From CAWHPS01 sp963831235 (GTDB taxonomy: Bacteria; Fibrobacterota; OXYB2-FULL-49-7; JAEUSG01): 45,557 bases of DNA. The position numbers were made by a program, and so were the translations under genes. Each line of letters begins with the position of its first letter. Within the stretch, counting starts at the first letter, position 1. The DNA lies in contig CAWHPS010000021.1 in the NCBI GenBank assembly GCA_963831235.1, positions 1 through 45,557 on the forward strand. Reading direction: 5' to 3'. The notes under the pieces are model-generated. The model worked only from the letters and a program-made list of their open reading frames with translations, ran no database searches and was not told the origin of the DNA. Positions 35,801-41,205 of this stretch are shown here, piece by piece.

Positions 35801-37142
35801 ATTCCTGCAGAACCGCGGAAATGAAGAGTCCGCGAAAGAACAGTTCGAACAGGTAGTGCTTATTAACCCTCAACATTATGAAGCCTACCGGATGTTGGGC
35901 AAAATTTATCTCCAGGAAAAAGATGATTTCTCCGCAATCAGATGTTACAAGAAGGCACTCAAGATCAAACCGACGGATGGTGAAACATTAAAGGAGCTTG
36001 CCCAGATACTGCTTCGCCAGAATGATCTTGAAAAAGCGGAACCTGTGATTGTCGAAGCAATCAAATATAATCCTCAAAGTTTTGATTTAAAGATTGCGCT
36101 TGCGAGGAAATACATTGAGATGCATAAATACAAACAGGCTGAACCGCTTTTAAGCTCGGTTTACCAGGCCCGTCCTAATGATGTGACAATCATGATGGAC
36201 TTGATTAATATTTATAACAACCTTAATGAGTCGTCGAAGGCAATACCGCTCCTGGATCGTCTGATAAAATCCGGTGGAGCTACAAACGAAATCCAGATGC
36301 AACTCGGCATTGCTTATTTCGGTCAGGGAGACAACCGCAAGGCCAAAGAAACACTGGAGAAGATACTGACAAAGGTTGAAGGCACTGCCGATGCCGTGCT
36401 TACCTTGGGGCTCATCTATTATGAGGAAAAAGATTATCGCAAAGCAAAGATTGCCATGAAAAAGGCCCTTGAGCTCGATCCGTCAAGCGTAAAAGCAAGT
36501 TTTGCTCTCGGCGAAATAGCTTTTTCTGAAGGTGATTTTGATCTTGCTGTGGCATATTACGAACGAGTCCTTAACACAAAGCCGGATTATGAAGGGCTTT
36601 ACAACCGTCTTGCGGAATGCTATCTCTCCAAGCAGGAGTTTGAGAAGGCAAAACAGTTCGTGCTAAAGGCGCTTAAGGATAACCCCACAAACGGCAGCTT
36701 GTATTTAGGGCTTGGCAAGTCACTATATATGGAGGGGGATTATGCTTCGGCCCAAAAGGCACTTGTAAAAGCTGAAAAACTTCTGCCTGATAATGACGAG
36801 CCGGTTTACTACAACCTTCTTTGCCTTATCAAGAGCCAGCAGGCGGACAAGGCCATGACTGAAGCCAAACAGGCGCTCATGAAGTTCAAGCGATCAGAGA
36901 AAGTGTATGTGGCTCTGGCACAAGCTTATATAATGGCCAGCCAGTTTGATAAGGCCTTGAAGGCGCTTGAACTTGCAATAAGGCTTACTCCGAACTACAA
37001 AGATGCATTCAAACTAAGTGGAGACATATATTATCAATATAAGCAGGATGGGCCTGCAGCGCTATCAAATTATAAGCGCTTTATGGCGCTAGGGGGCAGC
37101 CTGGAAGAGGTGCCACAGGAATTGCATTCAAAACTGCAGTAA
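23871..37142 (+). CDS. Giant exported TPR-repeat protein (4423 residues)
   Basis: A single open frame encodes a signal peptide (MNLPSFISTIILITGFAVLF), a short Thr/Ala-rich linker and then tetratricopeptide repeats to the end. The TTG at 23865 lies directly against the GGAGGAG ribosome-binding site, so the ATG at 23871 is the start. Between about 24417 and 32090 the repeats are organised as a super-repeat of about 544 residues (see repeat entry). The remaining third consists of less ordered but clear 34-residue TPRs such as LGKTYMEKKDSNSAMESFEK and LGDLYKELNERDKSIGFYTK. No enzyme, anchor or transmembrane segment is seen after the signal peptide, so the product is probably a periplasmic or surface scaffold up to hundreds of nanometres of superhelix. 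It is separated from flgI by 232 bases with no sigma-54 or sigma-28 site, and a strong terminator follows. Partners are unknown; the small lipoprotein downstream is a candidate. Confidence 0.9.
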   Translation: MNLPSFISTIILITGFAVLFAQTTAPAVDTTQKAVSTVQDTNTLAMAEDLFGRLQFDKAKDVLNAILLKTPNEARAYDLLRQIHSAQNNRKEEIAALEKFIELAPSKKAVQEAIGIFKDAGDRAKVVKYSEMFISMKLELADRGFLRVCLDDLANGYESENKIDDFYRILVQLIQVAPKNENYHFKKGLIDFNRNAYTAAFDEFKEVNEINPSLKDISYYYGECAFQTKKNEIAIRFLEKAALDNTDKPELYLHLAQAYEGVGNSAKAAQTYESYLDKNPKNREIIEKLIALYEKEKNDFRLMKLYDMYQEVTGSQDPALLNKQAKILSQTNPNKAIAIYEQILVADPRNTGALTALVELYDAKNERAKVLSYLDRLMQISPTLEGNRKLANLYLESKDSGKAIEALERYTSLKSDAWQELLLLGRLYLQLKQDDKASVVLSKIVNDKSSAKKDIDLGELYNSYGIALSRAGKKEAAIKAYEMAVKENPDFAEAWFYLGAYYLETEKWQNAIDALLKCKTVGLYPEKVNKGLAKAYYLSKNYAQAVPYLEKMLADDPENKDYMVKLATSALAAKQPEKAGEYFKKIGDNTVEKEFAGNLQAAMAFIRIGNDASGRTILKQVIEKEPKNETALRLLIDLELRNRNFKDAIAALENLYVVRPEPSLKKEIGDIALQAGDLGRAVEAYEIYLASNNKDRKVLDTLLAINEKAGNTDKAYPLLNNLISIAPKNEVYHFRKGLIDFNRKEYSKAVVEFNAVAKINPLYDKLSYYLGESEYYLKNYSAAEPYLARAVFIDKDNIELARHLADTYEKTKKSAEAGPLYEKLLKADPKDKQTLESLIAIYESNNNKARLEDLYLSRMELSGKDKKTILSLAEIYRSKSSMDKALKAYEDAYNLDNTDVILLSTLADMYEEKKDLNKAALKLEDLVNRKPDAMNNQRLAGIYLALKDTARAIPPLERYTLIRKEAVNELIDLALCYVAEKEFAKAEIVLKKILDLKPVKRQGEIYLAYALVLENNGKIAESVSAYENAVKFDSRNGNAFYKIAVFYLRNKDWKKAISPLLMARELKVSSDDVNAGLADAYYNSGEFKSALPYVEAVNANNPGKEETLERLANIYLNINDAANAVKYLNELNKKDPSHFESNFLAASAFVIQKDDRSAEPILLRYIDKNPKDSKALRMLADIYKRQGNGKKAASVMEQLYVISPKPELKKEIGDFLEKVDADAAAEAYEIYIKSAPKDKEVLEELRKIYEAKNNENALYPVLQSLVTVDPKNAAYLAKKGEMDFAAKRYSEAISAFLGVKATNPKDERADYILGESFYNSNQPVKAEQYLIEAVGRRPQDSELHLHLAKTFESNKKEKLAAAEYEKVLVVKSNDEAVIDKLILIYERTRDNGRLIDLYGRKQGLSGKKDKDILLKLAAAFLSEHKIDEAILSYEGVLNIDGGNVKALTALADLYEGKKNLKKCAEKLEALMLIKPDAESNLRLADIYLVQKDTAKAIAPLERYTLMRKDSQKELFALSLCYINQKEFGKAETVLKKILALKPVSNQGAVTLAYAQTLEGNGKMAEAVAAYEQAVKFDARNGDAYYKMAIFYLRNKEWKKALSPLLMAKELKVSPDDVNSGLADVYYNLGELKSALPYVEAENVKHPGNEETLERLVNVYLAINDPVNGVKYLNELNRKNPARFESSYLAAYAYILQKDDRSAEPILTRFADKNPKDLKALRALADLYKRQGNNNKAADILEKMYAIGPRPELKKEKGDLLEKSDAASAAAAYEVYIKSAPKDRDVLEELRKIYEAKNNEGALYPVLQALISIEPKNAAYLAKKGEIDFAAKRYAEAASAYLVVKTLNPRDERVDYVLGESYYFTNQLLKAEPYLADAIARRPQDTELHLHLAQALEAGKKEKAASIEYEKVLAVRSNDEKVIDKLIEIYENLKDNGRLIDLYGRKPGVSGKKDKELMLKLAAAFLSERKISEAILAYEGVLAMDNVNVKALAVLSDLYEGKKDLKKSAEKLESLVQIKPDAAINLRLAKTYLSINDSAKAIPALERYTILKKGSVKEMFMLALCYLSQKDFDKAETVLKKITALKPQEDQADITLAYARVLEGNGKMAEAISAYEQVVKFNPKNGDAFLKMAVFYLRNREWKKALSPLLKARELKVAPDDVTAGLADVYYNLGDLKAALPFVEAENARKPGNEENLERLVNAYLAVNDATNGVKYLNELNRKNPAKFEASYLAAFAYILQKDDKSAEPILVRFVDKNPKDQKALRALADLYKRQGNGKKASSVLDKMYAIQPRPELKKEIGDLLEKVDADAAASAYEIYLKSSPKDRDVLEELRKIYEAKSNDKALYPVLQSLITIEQKNTVYLAKKGEMDFAAKRYSEAVNAFTSVKTINPKDERADYILGESYYNLNQLNKAEAYLTEAIIKRPQDVDLHLHLAQALEANKKIKPAALEYEKVLASRSNDEKVIDKLISIYESLKDNSRLIDLYGRKQGVSGKKDKILYMKLAQAFLAERKTNEAILAFEGVLEIDGTNQQALTILADLYESKKDLKKSADKLEALVMLKPDPALNLRLAKLYLSQKDSTKAIPPLERYNALKKESVDELYTLGLCYLSQNDKAKAETALQKVVLFSAKPGANRMLRLSSLKALQNIYSEKKDTENLKKVLSELTTTDPSDAENFYNLGSLYYSVKAYDAALPAFLKANALKSGIGQAPEMISSIYYNKKAYKEAVPFLEQASRKDPKNVDMHRMLAIALSANPLKTREAAIEYETVLNYDPKDVVSAKALMVIYQKEKRQKELLSLYEKIVSLEPGNKEVWGNLARLSIELKDDSRTEKALLKTVELEPKNASACISLADLYVRLKKPADAIKFYGKAVDLKTGKKEDLESKIGFLYLDLKNKDSAQVHLYNVVEANPYAHEAAFALGKICEDKKDPVQAISYYDLACEVQPNNGEYQFFGGRASFRQSEYPNAKAKLIKAFEINPKLDEAAFMIGQILMIQNNAKQAAVYFNKAYSLKRENLDYLKMFAEANYKAGAFNEATPLYSLYLKAKPEDFEAHCNLGIAYMKAGSTNLALTEFDKVYASKVQLLEDDYEIGKLYYNSHTYTEAKRIILNVLRTHPENAEGQEIIASISESEKDLKGAVEHYEESVKSDKNRVKLQKKIGDLYIALGREDKAVVAYEAYLIGNRDLETAKKLLAIYKKQNRKDDVRRMLNLVTSLDPRDTDNLMALGQMDYEAVNTKQALTSYLGVIKVKPSHPDALYMSGKIYLELKEYNLALPNLMAAYRLDPSSSKPAMALATLFAETKKPDDAIIYFNKVLTVEPKNVEVLAKLIELYRAKGRKADLLSALLKKTALDPRSGDAYLELGKLYIESNKGLDAEAAFKKAIELKGECLDCYLMLAEMNKKQKQVPQAIEWYKKAAYVDTKNPDIYFTLGKTYMEKKDSNSAMESFEKVLAIKKDHSEALEYLSGLYIAFNFQKKAINMLQEIVKQKPKYAAGYKALGKAYLDTKEYTKADQALKIALSLEPNNAEVMCALGDLYKELNERDKSIGFYTKAYQLNPRNPDIGNKYADALYDKKDYKAAIPVLLKLYNEDKKDAKIIAVLMDCYLSIGDSKEAMSYVGILEKADPEKISKNFKVGKAFYRVGQPDKALSILEKIGPIKDKEYFEILGNIYKEKKQYGKAAEALRELFNQDKSNLKVGLELGDIYEKRSEEPLAAEIYQSLEISFPRDPEIKKRLLIIYRKQSKYEDIRVTLMQLINLEPNNTEYLYDMAKLLYNENQKGEASSKLLQVLKLNPKHARASALYGKILLENKDYESAERYLGFAAISPELKDDPSVNKDLGMLYKSRNNMGKALTALEKAYKLSHDDMEITIALAETYKAMKEKDQLMGLYQAIVKVDSKNAVAHKGLGDLYFEQKKWNEAMAEYTKVIDAGNPDVEVLNREAGLIQEFGNNVNRVIELYQASLRAQPSQPDIAFKLGTIFLQNRGNEESAKEQFEQVVLINPQHYEAYRMLGKIYLQEKDDFSAIRCYKKALKIKPTDGETLKELAQILLRQNDLEKAEPVIVEAIKYNPQSFDLKIALARKYIEMHKYKQAEPLLSSVYQARPNDVTIMMDLINIYNNLNESSKAIPLLDRLIKSGGATNEIQMQLGIAYFGQGDNRKAKETLEKILTKVEGTADAVLTLGLIYYEEKDYRKAKIAMKKALELDPSSVKASFALGEIAFSEGDFDLAVAYYERVLNTKPDYEGLYNRLAECYLSKQEFEKAKQFVLKALKDNPTNGSLYLGLGKSLYMEGDYASAQKALVKAEKLLPDNDEPVYYNLLCLIKSQQADKAMTEAKQALMKFKRSEKVYVALAQAYIMASQFDKALKALELAIRLTPNYKDAFKLSGDIYYQYKQDGPAALSNYKRFMALGGSLEEVPQELHSKLQ
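24417..32090 (+). repeat. Coding super-repeat: 544-residue units in the giant TPR gene
   Basis: The same ordered series of TPRs recurs with the anchor Y-L-A-K-K-G-E-M-D-F-A-A-K-R-Y (first two copies YHFKKGLIDFN and YHFRKGLIDFN) starting at 24417, 26064, 27693, 29325 and 30957. Spacings are 1647, 1629, 1632 and 1632 bases. A second anchor, LIDLYGRKxGxSGKKDK, gives the same four spacings. 1632 bases equals 544 codons, or sixteen 34-residue TPRs. Copies 3, 4 and 5 are the most alike; copy 1 is the most diverged. Copy 5 stays recognisable, with an insertion, until about 32090 and then the register is lost. Confidence 0.9.
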
Positions 37143-37152
37143 ATATGGTTTG

Positions 37153-37188
37153 CTGGGAAGATATCCTGGATATCTTCCCAGTATTTTT
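37153..37188 (+). terminator. Strong hairpin terminator after the giant TPR gene
   Basis: CTGGGAAGATATCC, one base, then GGATATCTTCCCAG form a perfect 14-bp stem (37153-37181), followed by TATTTTT. It begins 11 bases after the TPR stop codon and ends 15 bases before the ATG of the next gene, whose ribosome-binding site abuts it. Confidence 0.85.
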
Positions 37189-37202
37189 AATTGGAGGATA
37201 AA

Positions 37203-37397
37203 ATGAAGAAAATCACACTTTTTCTGTTATGCGGGATGTTTCTTTTTTCATGCGCATCAAGTTCCAATAAAACAACAGTGAAGGATGAAAATGCTGTGCT
37301 TGAAGAAACAAAAACCGCAGCGGAAAGCGCAGTCAGGGAAGTCCATGATCTTCAGATCGAAAAGGCGAAACTGGAAGCTGAAAAATCAGGCAAATAA
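37203..37397 (+). CDS. Small helical lipoprotein
   Basis: The 64-residue protein has a lipoprotein signal (MKKITLFLLCGMFLFSCASS) with LFSC as lipobox and Ala/Ser after the cysteine. The mature 48 residues are a single charged helix (LEETKTAAESAVREVHDLQI and so on) of coiled-coil character, in general style like Lpp-type or alanine-zipper lipoproteins. The TTG at 37191 is part of the TTGGAGGA ribosome-binding site, so the ATG at 37203 is the start. It lies between the terminator of the giant TPR gene and leuS (9 bases downstream). It could anchor the TPR scaffold, but nothing in the sequence proves this. Confidence 0.75.
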   Translation: MKKITLFLLCGMFLFSCASSSNKTTVKDENAVLEETKTAAESAVREVHDLQIEKAKLEAEKSGK

Positions 37398-37406
37398 GTA
37401 TATCAA

Positions 37407-39878
37407 ATGTCATCACGATATAATCATCAGGAAGTAGAGCTTAATTCCCAGAAATATTGGAACAAAGAGGGTTTGTTCAAGACCTCTGAGTCGGGAAAGC
37501 GCTATTATATTCTGGAAATGTTTCCTTATCCCTCAGGCGATCTGCATGTTGGACATCTTAAAAACTATGTAATCGGTGATCTGGTTGCACGCTACAAAGT
37601 CATGCAGGGATATTCGATTCTTCATCCAATGGGTTTTGATTCATTCGGACTACCGGCTGAGAATGCCGCGATTCAGCGCGGGGCTGACCCGGAAGAGTGG
37701 ACTCTTGGCAATATCGCCAAAATGAAGCGTACATTCGACATCATGGGCATCAGCTATGACTGGGAAAGGAGTGTTACCACTTGTCTTCCTGATTATTATA
37801 AATGGACACAGTGGATGTTTCTGCAGTTGTATAAGAATGGTCTGGCATATCGAAAACGCGCTCAGGTAAACTGGTGTTCGGACTGTGCAACGGTTCTTGC
37901 CAATGAACAGGTTGATGATGGCAGATGTTATCGTTGCAAGACCGTTGTTACTAAAAAAGACCTTGAGCAATGGTTTTTCAAGATAACCGCTTATGCTCAA
38001 AAGCTGCTCGAAGATATTGATCTGCTAAAAGACTGGCCCGAGCGTGTTAAAACAATGCAGCGTAACTGGATTGGCCGGAGCGAAGGCGCTGAAGTTATTT
38101 TCAAGGTAAAGGGATCTTCCAGGGAACTTGGAATATTCACAACAAGACCGGACACGCTTTATGGTGTAACGTTCCTTGCAATTGCACCTGAGCACCCGGA
38201 ACTGCTCAAAATGGTGGCAGGGCTCCCCCAAGAGGAGAAGGTTAAAGCTTACATTGAAAAAGCAAAGCTCAAGACGGAGATTGAACGTACTGCAGTGTCA
38301 CAAAAGGATGGTGAATTCACTGGTTTATACGTGATAAACCCGCTTAATGGTGATGAATTGCCGCTTTTTACAGGGGATTATGTTATTTACACTTATGGTA
38401 CCGGTGTGGTAATGGCGGTGCCGGCACATGATGAACGGGATTTTGATTTTGCAAAAAGATTCAACCTTCCTATAAAAGTGGTTATCCAGCCGAAAACAGG
38501 TCCTGCCCTTGATGGCCAAACCATGAAAAAGGCTTTTGTTGATGTCGGCAACATGGTAAGCTCCGGACCTTTTAATGGGATGTCATCGGATGATGGTATT
38601 CAGGCAATAATCAAATACCTGGAATCAAAAGGATTTGGTAAAAGAAATGTGAATTTCCGTCTCCGTGACTGGCTTGTTTCGCGTCAGCGTTACTGGGGAG
38701 CACCTATACCGGTCATTTACTGTGACAAATGCGGGGTCGTTCCTGTTCAGGAAAAGGATCTGCCTGTTCTTCTGCCCAAGGGTAAAATAGATCTTAAACC
38801 CAAAGGGAAATCTCCGCTTCAAACAGTGGATTCATTTATTAATACAGTATGCCCACAGTGTGGCGGACCTGGAAAACGTGATGGTGATACCATGGATACC
38901 TTTGTATGCTCTTCATGGTATTTTCTGAGATACACTGATCCTAAAAATGATAAAATGCCCTTTTCCAAAGAGTCTGTTTCTAAATGGCTTCCTGTAAACC
39001 AGTATGTAGGCGGGGTCGAGCATGCGATACTGCACCTGCTTTATTCACGTTTCTTTATGAAATTTTTATATGATAAAGGCCATGTAAACACTTCCGAGCC
39101 GTTCAATGCTCTTTTTACCCAGGGCATGGTCCTGCGAAACGGTGAAAAAATGTCAAAGTCAGCGGGTAATGTCGTGCCTGTCGGAGAGTTTGTAGAGAGG
39201 TGGGGGTCTGATACCGCTCGTATTACCATTTTATTTGCTGCCCCGCCCGAACGTGATTTTGAATGGACTGATGAAGGTGTGGCGGGCGCGAACCGTTTTC
39301 TTAACCGCGTTTATAGAATCATAACCGATAATATCGATCTTGCCAGGTCTTTTAATGAAAAGACCTTTGATTATGCGTCTTTATCCGGAAATGGTCTTTC
39401 GCTTTACCGAAAGCTCAACCAGACAATAAAAAAGCTTACCGAAGACCTTGAAACATTTCATTTTAATACGGCTGTCGCGGCCCTTATGGAACTTGTCAAT
39501 GACATCTACAGGTACGAGGAATCTGGTGATAACAAGACAATAATGGGCGGAGTCATAAAAAAGCTTATTATCCTCCTTGCCCCATTTACCCCTCATATTG
39601 CGGAAGAGCTTTGGAAAATGGCCGGCAATTCAACATCTGTTTTTAAGGCAGGATGGCCTGTATTTGATACGAAATACCTTGACACAGATGAAATTGAAGT
39701 TGTGCTTCAGGTAAACGGGAAAATACGCGGTCATATAAATGTTCCGCGTAACAAGAGTCAATCTGAACTTGAAGCCCTTGCGCGCACCAGTGATGGCGTA
39801 AAGGCTCACACCGACGGCAAGCAGATTGTAAAGGTTATTGTCGTACCCAACAGGCTTGTAAATGTGGTTGTGAAGTAA
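37407..39878 (+). CDS. leuS: Leucyl-tRNA synthetase
   Basis: The 823-residue class I synthetase has all expected landmarks: EMFPYPSGDLHVGHLKNYVI with HVGH at 47-50, GFDSFGLPAENAAIQRG, the editing (CP1) domain with FTTRPDTLYGVTFLAIAPEH and TGVVMAVPAHDERDFDFAKR, a zinc-knuckle pair (CDKCG...CPQCGG), and KMSKS at 581-585. The C-terminal domain ends VLQVNGKIRGHINVPRN and VKVIVVPNRLVNVVV. The size is normal for a bacterial LeuRS. The ribosome-binding site is weak and the ATG lies 9 bases after the small lipoprotein gene, so the two are probably co-transcribed. Confidence 0.97.
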   Translation: MSSRYNHQEVELNSQKYWNKEGLFKTSESGKRYYILEMFPYPSGDLHVGHLKNYVIGDLVARYKVMQGYSILHPMGFDSFGLPAENAAIQRGADPEEWTLGNIAKMKRTFDIMGISYDWERSVTTCLPDYYKWTQWMFLQLYKNGLAYRKRAQVNWCSDCATVLANEQVDDGRCYRCKTVVTKKDLEQWFFKITAYAQKLLEDIDLLKDWPERVKTMQRNWIGRSEGAEVIFKVKGSSRELGIFTTRPDTLYGVTFLAIAPEHPELLKMVAGLPQEEKVKAYIEKAKLKTEIERTAVSQKDGEFTGLYVINPLNGDELPLFTGDYVIYTYGTGVVMAVPAHDERDFDFAKRFNLPIKVVIQPKTGPALDGQTMKKAFVDVGNMVSSGPFNGMSSDDGIQAIIKYLESKGFGKRNVNFRLRDWLVSRQRYWGAPIPVIYCDKCGVVPVQEKDLPVLLPKGKIDLKPKGKSPLQTVDSFINTVCPQCGGPGKRDGDTMDTFVCSSWYFLRYTDPKNDKMPFSKESVSKWLPVNQYVGGVEHAILHLLYSRFFMKFLYDKGHVNTSEPFNALFTQGMVLRNGEKMSKSAGNVVPVGEFVERWGSDTARITILFAAPPERDFEWTDEGVAGANRFLNRVYRIITDNIDLARSFNEKTFDYASLSGNGLSLYRKLNQTIKKLTEDLETFHFNTAVAALMELVNDIYRYEESGDNKTIMGGVIKKLIILLAPFTPHIAEELWKMAGNSTSVFKAGWPVFDTKYLDTDEIEVVLQVNGKIRGHINVPRNKSQSELEALARTSDGVKAHTDGKQIVKVIVVPNRLVNVVVK

Positions 39879-39901
39879 TTTTTAATATCCCCAAGGCTTC
39901 T

Positions 39902-40822
39902 TCATTTTATCAGTTTCAGTAATACGGCCTTTTGAACATGCAGCCTGTTTTCCGCTTCATCAAAAGCAATTGATTCGGGGCTATCGAGCACCTCGGATGT
40001 GACCTCTTCTCCGCGATGGGCAGGAAGGCAATGAGAAAACTTTACTCCCTTTTCAGCATAAGAAAGAAGTTTGGACGTTACTCTATAGGGGCTAAAGATC
40101 TTTCTGCGTTTAGCTGCCTCTTTTTCCTGGCCCATGCTGGTCCATACGTCGGTATATATGAGGTTTGCCCCCTTTAATCCTTCTTTAAGGTTATGTGTTG
40201 TTGATATTTTTGCCCCGCTATTTTTAGCTTCCTGCAATATGCCGGACATTTGATCTTTTCCAATGCCATATCCTTTTGGACAGATGAGCCTGGCGTTTAT
40301 TCCAAGCTTGGCACAAAGAATGAATAGCGATACGGCAACATTATTGCCGTCGCCTATAAATGCAATATTGAGGCCACACAGACTGTTGAAATGCTGTTTC
40401 ATGGTAAGCCCTGTCGCCAGGGCCTGGCAAGGGTGATGTTCATCAGTCAAAGCATTTATTACCGGTATGCAGGCTGTTTCGGCCAGCTTTTCAACAGTCT
40501 GATGCGAAAATGTGCGGATTACAATGCCCTGAACCCAACGCTCAAGGTTTCTTCCAACATCCTCAACGCTTTCCCTATTTCCAATCCTTATATTTGTGGA
40601 TGGAAGATAAACAGGATGACCTCCGAGCTGCCAGATTCCGGTATCAAAGGTGCAGTGGGTCCTCAAAGAAGGTTTCTCAAAGATTAGGGCAATGGTTTTG
40701 CCTTCCAAAGGCTTAATGGTCTTTTTTTTAGTAAGAGCCTTCTTTAGTTCGCTGCCTAGACGCAGGATTTCCTCTATTTCTTGCTTCGAATATTCTAAAA
40801 GTGTTAAAAAATCTTTTTTCAT
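39902..40822 (-). CDS. argF: Ornithine carbamoyltransferase
   Basis: The 306-residue enzyme makes citrulline from ornithine and carbamoyl phosphate in arginine synthesis. The carbamoyl-phosphate loop is EKPSLRTHCTF, where most OTCs have SxRTR, so the second arginine is histidine here. HPCQALA, the FIGDGNNVAVSL nucleotide-like fold strand, DVWTSMGQE (the ornithine-specific SMG loop) and FSHCLPAHRGEEV (catalytic HCLP) are all present, which separates it from aspartate transcarbamoylase. It ends 23 bases from the convergent leuS. A hairpin terminator (40845-40867) separates its start from the upstream orphan histidine-kinase domain gene, so it probably has its own promoter. No other arginine gene is nearby. 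Confidence 0.93.
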   Translation of the reverse strand: MKKDFLTLLEYSKQEIEEILRLGSELKKALTKKKTIKPLEGKTIALIFEKPSLRTHCTFDTGIWQLGGHPVYLPSTNIRIGNRESVEDVGRNLERWVQGIVIRTFSHQTVEKLAETACIPVINALTDEHHPCQALATGLTMKQHFNSLCGLNIAFIGDGNNVAVSLFILCAKLGINARLICPKGYGIGKDQMSGILQEAKNSGAKISTTHNLKEGLKGANLIYTDVWTSMGQEKEAAKRRKIFSPYRVTSKLLSYAEKGVKFSHCLPAHRGEEVTSEVLDSPESIAFDEAENRLHVQKAVLLKLIK

Positions 40823-40844
40823 TAATGCTTCCTTTCAAAAGATA

Positions 40845-40867
40845 AAGCCCCTGAAATCAAGGGGCTT
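40845..40867 (-). terminator. Hairpin terminator between the DHp gene and argF
   Basis: On the minus strand AAGCCCCT, a 7-base loop, AGGGGCTT, then TATCTTTT. It follows the stop at 40892 and precedes the argF ATG at 40822. The plus strand also has a T-rich follow-up (CTATTTT), so it could act both ways. Confidence 0.65.
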
Positions 40868-40891
40868 CTATTTTAAACCTCATCCAATCCG

Positions 40892-41134
40892 CTATGATAT
40901 TTCAGCTAGTTTTAATTGTATTTTATTAAGCCGATCAGCAAGCTCCTTGGCTGGACCAAGTTTCTTGGCCAAAGCGGAAAAGACCTTGTCCTTGAAAAAA
41001 ATGTATTCTTCCTGATTATTGGCATTTTTAGCTTCAATCGCAAGTTCTGTATAGCCATTCAGCGTGTTCAGCAAATTGTTAAGTTCGTGGGTTATTTCAG
41101 AAAGCTCTTGAGCGTATATATGTGTGTCTGCCAT
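40892..41134 (-). CDS. Orphan histidine-kinase dimerisation (DHp/HisKA-like) domain protein
   Basis: The 80-residue protein contains ITHELNNLLNTLNGYTELA, the H-box of sensor histidine kinases of the HELNNxL type, with the phospho-accepting histidine at position 16. The rest is a second charged helix (FFKDKVFSALAKKLGPAKEL, then ADRLNKIQLKLAEI), so the whole protein would be one two-helix hairpin that dimerises into a four-helix bundle. There is no HATPase domain in this or neighbouring frames, so it cannot phosphorylate itself. It may act as a phosphotransfer protein, a kinase-binding inhibitor or a dimeriser. The ATG at 41134 lacks a clear ribosome-binding site. It follows the toroid/transglutaminase gene by 71 bases on the same strand. 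Confidence 0.65.
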   Translation of the reverse strand: MADTHIYAQELSEITHELNNLLNTLNGYTELAIEAKNANNQEEYIFFKDKVFSALAKKLGPAKELADRLNKIQLKLAEIS

Positions 41135-41205
41135 GATTAAAAATAATCGGTATGGGTTTGAGGTGTCAATGTTATGAAATGGTATTTAATAAATTTCTAT
41201 TGAAT

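Noticed and set aside
26158..36000. Numerous 60-100 codon frames on both strands inside the giant TPR gene
   Set aside because: All overlap the long, repeat-conserved reading frame and recur because the DNA itself repeats; none has its own ribosome-binding site.
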